The notes under the pieces: model-generated
Told to the model about the DNA's origin: nothing
Databases searched by the model: none
Seen by the model: the letters and a program-made list of their open reading frames with translations, nothing else
Program-made: the position numbers and the translations under genes
From: Legionella sp.
GTDB lineage: Bacteria; Pseudomonadota; Gammaproteobacteria; Legionellales; Legionellaceae
DNA length: 32,050 nt
NCBI GenBank assembly: GCA_027437055.1
Contig: DAIAOV010000030.1
Span: 1-32,050, forward strand
Reading direction: 5' to 3'
In this document: positions 9,264 through 17,125 of the stretch, in pieces
How positions within the stretch are numbered: position 1 is the first letter of the stretch
Layout of the letters: the number at the start of each line of letters is the position of its first letter

Positions 9264-9554
9264 TCAGGCAAATAAGATCACGATCTTTCGTATCAATTTT
9301 TTTGATAACACATCCTTCATTGCCTCTAACTCCAGGAGCTTATCAGCCAATAGCTTTTTAAGATTCATATTCTCTGACTCAAGCTCAAGAAGACGTTTGG
9401 CTTCATTCACCTCAAGGCCTACATATTTGCTCCGCCAATTGTAAAACGTCCCTAACGAAATCACATAGTCGCGACAAATCTCTTCCACCTTTACACCAGC
9501 TTCATGCGATTTAATTACTTTGATAATTTGTTCTTCTGTATAACGCTTTTTCAT
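9264..9554 (-). mobile_element. IS3-family transposase OrfA, orphan
   Basis: A 96-residue frame with the HTH_Tnp_1 layout of IS3-family OrfA proteins. It starts with MKKRYTEEQIIKVIKSHEAG, then the helix-turn-helix (EEICRDYVISLGTFYNWRSKY), then a leucine-zipper-like stretch (about residues 52-84) ending near MKDVLSKK. The last ten residues after SKK do not fit the family, so the 3' end has been altered. No OrfB (DDE integrase part) follows: the sequence beyond is the 148-residue gene on the other strand. A good ribosome binding site (GAGGAG) precedes the ATG. The element cannot transpose by itself. Confidence 0.85.
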
Positions 9555-9628
9555 TTTGAGATCTCCTCTGATTCTAGTTTATCGGAAATCTCATCAATGT
9601 CATGATCTTATTTTGGGGGGATAAGTCA

Positions 9629-9878
9629 ATGGATGAAATTTACATCAAAGTGAAAGGCTAGTGAGTTTATTTATACCGGGCAGTTGAGAAGGAAGGAAAC
9701 ACCATAGATTTTATGCTATCAGAGAAACGGGATGAACCTGCTGCACGTACCTTTTTTGAGAAGGCCATTGACTCAAGTGACTGTTCTACAAATTAAATGC
9801 CTCAATAACCTTGTTGAACAGGACCATCGGTTTATCAAGAAAATCACCAAAGCAATGATGGGTTTTAATGCCTTTCAT
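9629..9878 (+). pseudogene. IS6-family transposase relic
   Basis: The plus strand reads MDEIYIKVKG, then two adjacent stops (TAG TGA), then VYLYRAVEKEG and DFMLSEKRDEPAA, as in IS6/IS26-type transposases. The two stops lie where the family has Lys-Trp, so each needs only one base change. After KAID the frame is lost and about 35 residues, including the middle catalytic Asp, are missing. The sequence then resumes in another frame with IKCLNNLVEQDHRFIKK and KAMMGFNAFH. Stops, deletion and frameshift show a dead element. It lies just beyond the last gene of the flagellar operon, in opposite orientation. Confidence 0.85.
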
Positions 9879-9952
9879 TAATTTGATTTCTGTTGAATCT
9901 AAAGCATTAAGTTCTTTATAAACTGACTTTTTTATTTCTACCTTTCTTGAGC

Positions 9953-10735
9953 TCAATGGAAACTCCCCACCAAAGCTTGAATAACTAAATCCCAACCATC
10001 TATTAAGACAAATAATAATATTTTAATAGGTAGGGAGATGGTCATTGGCGGCATCATCATCATGCCCATGGTCATTAAAATACCTGAAACAATTAAATCA
10101 ACTAATAAAAAGGGAAGAAATATCATAAAACCAATTTGAAAAGCGGTCTGTAATTCGCTTAATAAAAAAGCAGGGATCAACTGATATAACTTAATCGCTT
10201 CAGCAGAAGAGGGCATAGGCTCTTTAGCCAGTTGTAAGATCAACTGCATGTCTTTTTCACGAGTTTGTTTGACCATAAATAATTTCAATGGCTTTGTTGC
10301 CTTTTCCAATGCAGTTTCAGTATTAATTTGGTGGGCTTCATAGGGTTGATAGGAGTTCTTATAAATAGATTGTGCCACCGGCATCATGGTAAATAGGGTG
10401 AGGAATAAAGACAGACTAATGATTACTGTATTCGGGGGCGTTTGCTGCAATCCCAGAGCATTACGCAGCATGGATAGGACAACTACTATTCTGGTAAAAG
10501 AAGTTAGCATAATTAGAATACTGGGGGCCAGGCTTAAAACAGTAAGTACTGCAAAAGCCTGTAATGCTGGTGATAAATGATCTTGATCGAAATGAATAGG
10601 TCCTATATTGATTCCACCAGCTGCCATACAGATTGCAGGACAGCATAGCAGAAAAAATAAAGGTATTAGTCTATAGTTCTTTGTTCGCAGGGAAGGCTGA
10701 TAGTTAGGTATTTGGCTATTATTCATTATGCTCAT
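9953..10735 (-). CDS. fliP: Flagellar export gate protein FliP
   Basis: FliP forms, with FliQ and FliR, the inner-membrane core of the flagellar type III export gate. The 260-residue protein has an N-terminal signal sequence (hydrophobic 24-38, ending near MAAGG), then the family stretch ILIMLTSFTRIVVVLSMLRNALG (about 74-96), a periplasmic part, and the C-terminal membrane hairpin with GMMMMPP and PIKILLFVLIDGWDLV. Its length is normal for the family. Its start overlaps the end of fliO by four bases (ATGA). It is the last gene of the operon; normally fliQ and fliR follow directly, but here they are at the far end and IS relics lie downstream. Confidence 0.95.
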   Translation of the reverse strand: MSIMNNSQIPNYQPSLRTKNYRLIPLFFLLCCPAICMAAGGINIGPIHFDQDHLSPALQAFAVLTVLSLAPSILIMLTSFTRIVVVLSMLRNALGLQQTPPNTVIISLSLFLTLFTMMPVAQSIYKNSYQPYEAHQINTETALEKATKPLKLFMVKQTREKDMQLILQLAKEPMPSSAEAIKLYQLIPAFLLSELQTAFQIGFMIFLPFLLVDLIVSGILMTMGMMMMPPMTISLPIKILLFVLIDGWDLVIQALVGSFH

Positions 10736-11067
10736 GATTCTTCGGACGTATTTCTTAAGGCGTGAATTGCCACGGAGTTTTGATTATCGGCCACCAAGAA
10801 CTTTTGTTCTTGATAGGCAATAACGTAAACTTTAGTTTTATTGTGCACTGACAATTTTTCAACAACTCTGCATTGGGTGCTGTTATGGAGTAATTTTTTT
10901 GAGTGTTTAGCAAGCATGAGTAATGTAATCACTAAAATAACCAAAGTCATTCCATAAGGAAGCCAAGAGCTGGAAGCAACAAGTTCTTTTTTAAAGCTTA
11001 TTGTTTCTCCTGCATAGAGCTGATGACTAAAAAATAATAAAATAAATGCTGCAATACGATACATCAA
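10732..11067 (-). CDS. fliO: Flagellar export assembly protein FliO
   Basis: A 111-residue membrane protein with a signal-like N-terminus (residues 1-19), one membrane segment (about 36-54) and a basic cytoplasmic part with the FliO pattern V-E-K-L-S-V-x-x-K-T-K-V-Y-V-I. FliO helps assemble the FliP/FliR gate. Sequence conservation in this family is weak, so the call leans on its position between fliN and fliP and on topology. It overlaps both neighbours by four bases (ATGA). Confidence 0.85.
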   Translation of the reverse strand: MMYRIAAFILLFFSHQLYAGETISFKKELVASSSWLPYGMTLVILVITLLMLAKHSKKLLHNSTQCRVVEKLSVHNKTKVYVIAYQEQKFLVADNQNSVAIHALRNTSEES

Positions 11068-11366
11068 CCAGTAACCTCAGTGATTTGTAGTGCAAAATGA
11101 TCTCCATGACTCATTAACTCTCCTTTAGCGATTACTTTATTATTAAGAATCAATTCAACGGGTTCATGAGTTTTTTGCTCCAAGTGGAGTACTTGTTCCG
11201 ATTGCAGTTGTTTTAATTGGGCAATAGTCATATTTAAGGTACCTATTCGGACATTGCATTGCACTTCTATAGAGCCAACTAAGCCTAAATAGTCGTTATT
11301 AATTATCTGACCATCATTTTGTGATTGCTGTTCAGTTAAGGTTATTTTTTTTACATTGATACTCAT
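11064..11366 (-). CDS. fliN: Flagellar C-ring protein FliN
   Basis: A 100-residue SPOA-domain protein. FliN lines the base of the C ring and docks FliH with the export ATPase. The domain covers about residues 28-98 with the family pattern VQCNVRIGTLNMTIAQL, then VELILNNKVIAKGELM and a final LQITEV. The N-terminal lead is shorter than in E. coli FliN (about 137 residues). The gene overlaps fliM and fliO by four bases each. With the reduced FliM beside it, this could form a SctQ-like sorting platform rather than a full switch ring; that is inference. Confidence 0.92.
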   Translation of the reverse strand: MSINVKKITLTEQQSQNDGQIINNDYLGLVGSIEVQCNVRIGTLNMTIAQLKQLQSEQVLHLEQKTHEPVELILNNKVIAKGELMSHGDHFALQITEVTG

Positions 11367-12073
11367 GAAGACCTCTTTAGTAATATTGATTTTTGTTGTG
11401 TTGACTGCCCCAATTCGGCTTGTGCTAGTACCTGATCATGATGAGTGACTCGCAAAGGAGTTGCTAGAGGATGATCGGTAATCAGCACATCGCCAACCTG
11501 TATTGTCAACAATTGTTCTATAGGTAAACTAACAGGGAGTAGTGTCACTTCTATATTGAGTGTTTCTTCTGCCATGGCATCATCTAGAGAACTCAGATGA
11601 TGTTTTACTTTTTGATAAGGAGATAGATTTTGATAAACCCAATCAGGACTTAAAATTATCCTTACAGTATTTGGGCTGGCACCCAACGTTAAGAAAAGAC
11701 AGGTTGAGCCACGATAAAACCAATTTGGAGCTAACGGCTTGGTTTCAGTGAGGCAGCATTCTTCCATTTTTAATAAGCGATTTAACAAAATTAGCAGGAG
11801 CCCTTGGCTAATTGAATTAAAACACGATTTATTTTCACCGAATAAAATATGATTGAACACGTCGACGTAGTGTTTTTCAACTATGGCCAACTGATTATCT
11901 TCTCTACAAATAGTCAAACCCTCATGAAATATAAAATCATGTGGGGGGAGCTCAAGTTTGAAGACGAGATGCGTCATTGCATATTCTTGATTCCAATCAT
12001 CAATCACTTGCGTAAAATGCATATTTAGTTCTGTTAGCTCACTAGAACTAATTAATCGAAACGGTTTTATCAT
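11363..12073 (-). CDS. fliM: FliM-like C-ring protein, short and without CheY-binding peptide
   Basis: Start chosen at 12073, giving 236 residues, because it makes an ATGA overlap with the flgE stop; a longer frame from 12127 would run 54 bases into flgE. The last 75 residues are a SPOA (FliN/FliM C-terminal) domain: LNIEVTLLPVSLPIEQL, then VGDVLITDHP and RVTHHDQVLAQAELG. FliM is normally about 330 residues, with an N-terminal EIDxLL-type CheY-binding peptide and a CheC-like middle domain that contacts FliG. Here the N-terminus (MIKPFRLISSSELTELN) has no such peptide and the middle is shortened. It sits at the fliM position before fliN. It may act like the SctQ protein of type III secretion systems. 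Family placement is sound; the loss of switching function is inference. Confidence 0.8.
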   Translation of the reverse strand: MIKPFRLISSSELTELNMHFTQVIDDWNQEYAMTHLVFKLELPPHDFIFHEGLTICREDNQLAIVEKHYVDVFNHILFGENKSCFNSISQGLLLILLNRLLKMEECCLTETKPLAPNWFYRGSTCLFLTLGASPNTVRIILSPDWVYQNLSPYQKVKHHLSSLDDAMAEETLNIEVTLLPVSLPIEQLLTIQVGDVLITDHPLATPLRVTHHDQVLAQAELGQSTQQKSILLKRSS

Positions 12074-13338
12074 TTGGATTGAAGACCTTCTAATAGTTGT
12101 TTGTCTATATCCATAATTTGCGAACAAGCCTGAAACATTCTTTGTAAGATAACGATGTTGGCAAATTCGGTAGTTGAGTCCACATTGGATGTTTCGATTT
12201 GTTTGGATTTAATACTGCCAAATCCATCGTGATTGGCACGTCCTAGATGTATTCCTTGATCGCTTTTGGCTCTAAATAAGTTGTCTTTAGTTTGTACTAA
12301 GGTATGCTCTAAGTCATCAAAATGAGCTAAGCCAACATATATGCCTGTTATTGTTTGTCCGTTATCATAGTTATAGGCAATTTGACCGTTTTCATCGAAA
12401 GAAAAACTGATTTGTTTTCCTTCTCCATACCCGTCATTTTGTAGTGTTTCTATTTTCGTACCCTCTGGATTTAACTTAGGATCTTTTAGTTGTACTGAAT
12501 TATCTGTTCCATCCTTAAAGTTACCAAATCGCAATGCAATTTCTTGCATTCCATTTAAAGTAAAGCGAATAGTACTATGCTCCAGTTGTGCTCCTTGAGA
12601 CATGCCATTGAAGATAACTTTTTGATTGTAAGGGACAGAAATTTTAACTCCGTCACAAGTAATATCCACCAAATCCCAGCTATTGCCGTCATCAGGAATA
12701 TTAGTGCTATCACCATTCACTAAAACAGGCGAAGACTGAAATTGTAATTTTAACTCATGTGCCTTTCCTTGCTCATCATAGACATTGATGATGGAAAAAT
12801 TGATGTCTTGATATTTACTTTTAAATGGCCCTGGTTGATTTTTTTCTGAATCTGATTTTTCTTTAAGGATAAATTGACCTTTAAGAAAAATCTCATGAGT
12901 TGCCTTACCAGGCGAGTTTTTAGGACCTTTCTCATGAATAGGCACCAGATTACCTGCTTTATTATAGCCTTGAACCTGACCACCACTGTGCCTATCAATT
13001 AAAATGCCATCATTATTAAAACCAAACTCACCGTCTCGTGTATAAAGGAGTTCCCCCGTTTTTAGTCTGACAATGAAAAAGCCTTGCCCTATTACCGCCA
13101 AGTCGGAGGGATTACTGGTTTCCAAATATTTACCATCACTAAAGTTCGTTGTAGTTCCTCCAACACAAACTCCCGAGCCTAATCCTTCCTCACCACTGCC
13201 ATTTCCTAAAGAGGAATAAAATACATCGCTTCGTTTAAACCCAGGGCTTTGCATGTTGGCCACATTATTGGATGTATTTTGCAAACCATAACTTGCAGCA
13301 AGCATGCCTGACAGACTGGTATAATAGGTATTCGTCAT
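12070..13338 (-). CDS. flgE: Flagellar hook protein FlgE
   Basis: FlgE polymerises into the extracellular hook after export through the flagellar type III gate. The 422-residue protein has the N-terminal rod/hook signature (YYTSLSGMLAASYGLQNTSNNVANMQSPGFKRS, about residues 5-37, given here in outline: S-G-M, N-N-V-A-N, P-G-F-K-R) and the matching C-terminal helix (SNVDSTTEFANIVILQRMFQ). The FlgE/F/G core of beta domains lies between them. Length matches E. coli FlgE (about 400). One base separates it from the flgD stop. The hook has no junction (FlgK/L) or filament genes in this window to connect to. Confidence 0.93.
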   Translation of the reverse strand: MTNTYYTSLSGMLAASYGLQNTSNNVANMQSPGFKRSDVFYSSLGNGSGEEGLGSGVCVGGTTTNFSDGKYLETSNPSDLAVIGQGFFIVRLKTGELLYTRDGEFGFNNDGILIDRHSGGQVQGYNKAGNLVPIHEKGPKNSPGKATHEIFLKGQFILKEKSDSEKNQPGPFKSKYQDINFSIINVYDEQGKAHELKLQFQSSPVLVNGDSTNIPDDGNSWDLVDITCDGVKISVPYNQKVIFNGMSQGAQLEHSTIRFTLNGMQEIALRFGNFKDGTDNSVQLKDPKLNPEGTKIETLQNDGYGEGKQISFSFDENGQIAYNYDNGQTITGIYVGLAHFDDLEHTLVQTKDNLFRAKSDQGIHLGRANHDGFGSIKSKQIETSNVDSTTEFANIVILQRMFQACSQIMDIDKQLLEGLQSK

Positions 13339-13339
13339 C

Positions 13340-13711
13340 TTAATCCTTTACTTCAATAATTTGTCCTAGATCCACTTTAGGGATTTCACCATTATTCATG
13401 ATTACTGTAATTTGAGGTGGTTCTTTGTCATGGAATTCTACCGTTGATACTCGACCTTCACCTTCGACATTCTTAATTCTTACTTTTTTTCCTAATAAAT
13501 TCAGGCTTTGATTACCGCTAGTCATGCCCAGTAAACTTATTAAATGCTCATTGGTCGATCGTGCTTCTTGCAAAGAAGAAAATTGTGCCATTTGTGCCAT
13601 AAATTCTCGATTATCCACCGGTTTTAGCGGATCTTGATAAGTGAGTTCTTGCATGAACAGTTTTAAATAATCGGCTTGGTCTAGTCCAGTAGCATTGACA
13701 GGATCAGTCAT
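13340..13711 (-). CDS. flgD: Hook-cap protein FlgD, minimal form
   Basis: FlgD caps the growing hook. The conserved N-terminal export and assembly region is clear: ADYLKLFMQELTYQDPLKP, then DNREFMAQMAQFSSLQ and E-A-R-S-T-N (about residues 13-55). At 123 residues the protein is little more than half the usual length of about 220. A short beta-rich part follows, but the full Tudor-like/FnIII C-terminal domains cannot all fit. The frame ends naturally and the next gene starts one base later, so I see a compact protein rather than a recent truncation. It overlaps the upstream fliK-position gene by eight bases. Confidence 0.9.
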   Translation of the reverse strand: MTDPVNATGLDQADYLKLFMQELTYQDPLKPVDNREFMAQMAQFSSLQEARSTNEHLISLLGMTSGNQSLNLLGKKVRIKNVEGEGRVSTVEFHDKEPPQITVIMNNGEIPKVDLGQIIEVKD

Positions 13712-14354
13712 GTTTTACTCCATTAATAATTAGTTTATTCAGGGTAATTCCTTTATTTTTTAGGAGATGCTTTATCGTGTGAATGAGTTCTTTTTCCTCT
13801 TGTGCATTCATCTCATTATTGTTAAGGGGCAACTCAGCCTCTTGTGCTTGAATAAATAGGTGGTGATTCTTAAATGAATAGAGAGTTCCTGGGGCTTTAT
13901 TTGCTTTAATTTCTTCGAGCTGACCTCTATGACTTATATTAGACGAGGCATTACTTGGCGAATAGGGCATTACCATTGAGAACGACTTTTGTTCTGTTTG
14001 CATGGATATCTCGGGTTGCTCCGTGGCATTCAAACAAGGTTGATTTATTACTTCAGTTGGAACTTCATAGCGGCAGCTCTCTATTGGCATATCCATTTTT
14101 TCTGTTGTAGCCAATGGAGTTGTTAATTGAGATTGATTTGCCATTATATTCTTTTGTTGCCTCTGGTTGATCAAAAGTGGTGAATCAAATTGTAAATCAC
14201 ATTGCTGCAATTGCTCCTGATGTTGCCAATAATACTCATCGCCACTGCTTTGTTTCGTGGGCCTATTAAGCCATAGCTCAAAGCTCAAATTATCCTGTTG
14301 CTGCTTATTTGGTGTTTGAGGTGGCATCAATGTTAATGACTCATCGATTTTCAT
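13704..14354 (-). CDS. FliK-position protein (possible hook-length control)
   Basis: Start chosen at 14354, where an AAGGA lies six bases upstream; a longer frame from 14384 runs deeper into fliJ. The product is about 216 residues, hydrophilic, Gln/Asn/Ser-rich and mostly without predicted folds, with a helical C-terminal end (about 185-213). Low complexity and location between fliJ and flgD match FliK, which secretes itself and measures the hook. The characteristic FliK C-terminal motif (L-x-P-x-x-L-G-x-V-x-V) is not visible, and the length is about half the usual 400. I therefore give no symbol: FliK is the most likely role by position, not by motif. Confidence 0.6.
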   Translation of the reverse strand: MKIDESLTLMPPQTPNKQQQDNLSFELWLNRPTKQSSGDEYYWQHQEQLQQCDLQFDSPLLINQRQQKNIMANQSQLTTPLATTEKMDMPIESCRYEVPTEVINQPCLNATEQPEISMQTEQKSFSMVMPYSPSNASSNISHRGQLEEIKANKAPGTLYSFKNHHLFIQAQEAELPLNNNEMNAQEEKELIHTIKHLLKNKGITLNKLIINGVKHD

Positions 14355-14769
14355 AAGCATTCCTTCTTTGTATAACCCATTCATCCAACGTTTGTTCTTG
14401 GGTCTTTTCTTGTTGTTTGCGTTGATGGGCTTGTTCTTTTTCTAGATGTTTTTCTAACATATGCAGTTCGGTTTTAACGCGAAGTAATTTACCGTTTAAT
14501 TTAGTTGCCAAATCTTCTTGGTTTTTTAATAGTTTTGCTAACTCGTTCTTTTGATTGTGCAATTGAGTAATAAAGTTGAGTCGAGTCATTTCAAATTCAG
14601 GGTTAATTTCAACGGAATAGCGAGTGGACGATTGGCTGACTTTTTGCTCTATTTCCTCAAGTTGTTGTTTTACTTTTATAGATTCATCTTTCACTGCGAG
14701 TAAATGAGTTTGCAGCTCGTCGCGTTGCCAAACGAGTTTAGTTATTAATGCAGATAGAGCTGGACTCAT
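14341..14769 (-). CDS. fliJ: Flagellar export protein FliJ
   Basis: A 142-residue, highly charged protein predicted to be two long antiparallel coiled-coil helices (about 5-55 and 60-125), as in FliJ, the central stalk that couples the FliI ATPase to the FlhA gate. The family is poorly conserved, so the call rests on coiled-coil form, size (E. coli about 147) and its position after fliI, which it overlaps by four bases (ATGA). Confidence 0.82.
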   Translation of the reverse strand: MSPALSALITKLVWQRDELQTHLLAVKDESIKVKQQLEEIEQKVSQSSTRYSVEINPEFEMTRLNFITQLHNQKNELAKLLKNQEDLATKLNGKLLRVKTELHMLEKHLEKEQAHQRKQQEKTQEQTLDEWVIQRRNAYENR

Positions 14770-16058
14770 TGGATGATCTCCTTAAAACGATTCATGAGAT
14801 CAACAAAAGATAAAGTAGGGCCTTCGTTTTGAATTAGTACATTGTTAATCGCATTAATGCGATTTACTGCATTATCTAAATTAACATTAGAGCCAGACTT
14901 ATAGGCACCTAATTCAATTAGGTCTTTATTTTGTTGATAAATACTGAGTATGGAAATAATGTGTTGCACTATTTTTTGTTCTTCTGAGGACAAAAGGTGT
15001 TTGCTTAAACGAGAAACACTTTGCAGTATGGAAATCGCTGGATAATGGCCTCGTTGTGCTAGATCTCTAGTTAATACTATGTGTCCATCCAATAGGGCGC
15101 GCATGTGATCGGCTAGAGGCTCGTTAAAGTCATCTCCTTCAACTAAAACAGTATATAAGGCGGTAATGCTGCCTTGATTCTTAAAATTGCCGGTGCGTTC
15201 TATTATTCCTGGTAGGAGCGAAAAAACGCTGGGGGTGTAACCGCGAGCAGTAGGCGGTTCTCCTAAACTTAAACTAATTTCTCTTTGCGCCATAGCAAAA
15301 CGCGTAATAGAATCCATGAATAGCAGAACATTTTGGCCTTGCTGGCAAAAATGTTCTGCTATTGCCGTGGCAGTATACACAGCCTGACGTCTCATTAGCG
15401 CCGACTCATCACTGCAGGCAACGACTAAAATGGATTTTTCTCTTGTGGTTTCTGTTAAATAATGCGTAATAAATTCGTTGACTTCGCGTCCTCGTTCACC
15501 GACTAAAGCGATCACATTAATATCGCTGTTAATCTGTTGCGCTATTTTTCCTAGGAGCATACTTTTTCCTACACCACTGCCGGCAAAGATCCCTATTCTT
15601 TGTCCTTTACCTAAAGGAAGAAGGCCATCTATTGCATGAATTCCTGTGTGTAATCGCTCTGAAATAGATTCACGCTCAAAAGGATTAATTTTTTTATTAC
15701 GCGTCTGAATAGTGTGAGAACAATAAAGTCTAATGTTTTTATCTATAGGCTGAGCAAAGGCATCTACTATATGACCCAGTAAATTAGGGCCTACTGTAAT
15801 AGAAAGAGGGGCACTGGTCGCTCTAACTTGATAACCCATACGAATAGGTGCGCTGTCGTAGGGCATTAAATACACTTTACCTTGCTCAAATCCTACGACC
15901 TCGGCTTGCATTAGCTGCTGCGAGTTTTGATCTAAAATATCACAGATTTCTCCAATAAATGCTTGAGGAGGACCATTAGCAACCATTTTTAATCCGACGA
16001 ACTGCTCAATTTCTCCCAAGCGTTCAGTAGCTGACAGTTGTTTAATCCACGGGTGCAT
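14766..16058 (-). CDS. fliI: Flagellar export ATPase FliI
   Basis: A cytoplasmic F1-like hexameric ATPase that energises and unfolds export substrates. The 430-residue protein carries Walker A G160-SGVGKS166, the GERGRE element with catalytic E188, and Walker B LLFMD ending at D249. The GYTPSVFSLLPGIIERTGNF and VLVEGDDFNEPLADHMRALLDGHIVL signatures of this family are present (quoted in parts). Length is close to E. coli FliI (457) with a slightly short N-terminus. A strong AGGGGG ribosome binding site precedes the start, which overlaps fliH by 17 bases. All catalytic residues look intact. Confidence 0.96.
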   Translation of the reverse strand: MHPWIKQLSATERLGEIEQFVGLKMVANGPPQAFIGEICDILDQNSQQLMQAEVVGFEQGKVYLMPYDSAPIRMGYQVRATSAPLSITVGPNLLGHIVDAFAQPIDKNIRLYCSHTIQTRNKKINPFERESISERLHTGIHAIDGLLPLGKGQRIGIFAGSGVGKSMLLGKIAQQINSDINVIALVGERGREVNEFITHYLTETTREKSILVVACSDESALMRRQAVYTATAIAEHFCQQGQNVLLFMDSITRFAMAQREISLSLGEPPTARGYTPSVFSLLPGIIERTGNFKNQGSITALYTVLVEGDDFNEPLADHMRALLDGHIVLTRDLAQRGHYPAISILQSVSRLSKHLLSSEEQKIVQHIISILSIYQQNKDLIELGAYKSGSNVNLDNAVNRINAINNVLIQNEGPTLSFVDLMNRFKEIIQ

Positions 16059-16695
16059 GATGCCCCCTTTGTCTTAACTGTATTAGAAGTTCTTTTAATC
16101 TTTCTATTTGCTTCTCGATGCTGGCATCGAAAATGCCATGCTCTGTTTTAATAACATAGCCACCCAAAACTAAACTGTCATTCGCCTTTATTTTTAGGCC
16201 GTTTAAGTGTTGTGTATGAAGCTTGATTAATCCATTTTGTAACAATTCAATTTCATTAGGATGTAAATAAAGCTCTATAGATTGTTTGCTATTTAATTGT
16301 TTTAACAATTGGTTAATTTGTTGTGCCAAACTCTGAGGATTCGATTCTTTTTCAACAAAAAATTGTTGGATTATATGCAATACTATATCGGCTATTTCTT
16401 GGTTTAATGCCAAACGATTTTGTTCTATGGCTTGAGGTATTGCCGCTAAGGTTGTTTCAATTTGTTGCTTTAACTGGAGCATTTGCTGCTCTACTATGGC
16501 TTTACCTTCTTTTTTACCTAATCTATAACCTTCCTGGAATGCTTCATCTTTTAATACATCAACTTCCTCTTGGTTCCACACCAAGTCTAATAGGGGCTCA
16601 GGTTCAACCTCATAATTTACATCAGGCGTGGGGACGCTATTGGTGATATGCATTACTTCAGGACTAATTACTACGTTTTTCAAAATCTTAGCCAT
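16042..16695 (-). CDS. fliH: Flagellar export regulator FliH
   Basis: A 217-residue peripheral-stalk protein that holds FliI at the C ring. It shows the FliH pattern: a poorly ordered N-terminus, a glycine-containing helix (AFQEGYRLGKKEGKAIVEQQ, about 53-72, with GxxxG-type spacing), a long helical region, and a C-terminal domain with ELYLHPNEIELL and GGYVIKTEHGIFDASIEKQIERL (parts quoted). Size fits E. coli FliH (about 228). It overlaps fliI by 17 bases and the preceding gene by eight. Confidence 0.9.
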   Translation of the reverse strand: MAKILKNVVISPEVMHITNSVPTPDVNYEVEPEPLLDLVWNQEEVDVLKDEAFQEGYRLGKKEGKAIVEQQMLQLKQQIETTLAAIPQAIEQNRLALNQEIADIVLHIIQQFFVEKESNPQSLAQQINQLLKQLNSKQSIELYLHPNEIELLQNGLIKLHTQHLNGLKIKANDSLVLGGYVIKTEHGIFDASIEKQIERLKELLIQLRQRGHHAPVD

Positions 16696-17125
16696 GGAGA
16701 TGCTCCAACTGCTCTTTAAAGCTCAATTGGCTTTGCCATTGCTGAAAGACGCGAGCTTTAGTTGCTGGTTTAATAAAGCAGATTTTCTCGTCCGTGAGTT
16801 GCTTTATATACTCGCCTTGCTCATTGTGCTCCAGGAATTGTTTAGTCCAGGTGAAGTTCCCTTGAGCCAAAATAATGGCTATATAAAGCGGCTCCAGTTG
16901 CATTAACTCCTTACATAGCTCAGGTAGTTGTGGTGTCTGGCTAATTAAGGACAACTGGGAATAAGACAATTTACGAAATTGCCTGGCTTTATCTATTAAC
17001 GAAACTCCTTGTTGCTGGACAAACTGTTTTTGTTGACTAGGGGATAACTGAGTTAAAATCCAATTTTGATCTTTCAAAGGTAATTGGGCAATTTTTAGTA
17101 AAAGCTTTTTGAATTCTTTATTCAT
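16688..17125 (-). CDS. Unrecognised 145-residue protein in the fliG position
   Basis: It lies exactly where fliG is expected, between fliF and fliH, overlapping each by eight bases. FliG is normally about 330 residues with an N-terminal FliF-binding domain, a middle domain and a C-terminal torque domain with charged residues that meet MotA. This product is only 145 residues, soluble and all-helical, rich in Leu, Gln and Lys. The stretch from about 15 to 35 (QLPLKDQNWILTQLSPSQQ) loosely recalls one FliG armadillo-type repeat, but no charged torque helix is visible. It may be a drastically reduced FliG, an analogue of the SctK-type adaptor of injectisomes, or an unrelated replacement. The frame itself is intact and translationally embedded, so the gene is surely real. 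Confidence 0.75.
   Translation of the reverse strand: MNKEFKKLLLKIAQLPLKDQNWILTQLSPSQQKQFVQQQGVSLIDKARQFRKLSYSQLSLISQTPQLPELCKELMQLEPLYIAIILAQGNFTWTKQFLEHNEQGEYIKQLTDEKICFIKPATKARVFQQWQSQLSFKEQLEHLHG

Noticed and set aside
9786-9995. 69-residue minus-strand frame beside the fliP end
   Set aside because: It begins inside fliP in another frame and runs antisense through the IS6 relic; no ribosome binding site and no protein-like pattern.
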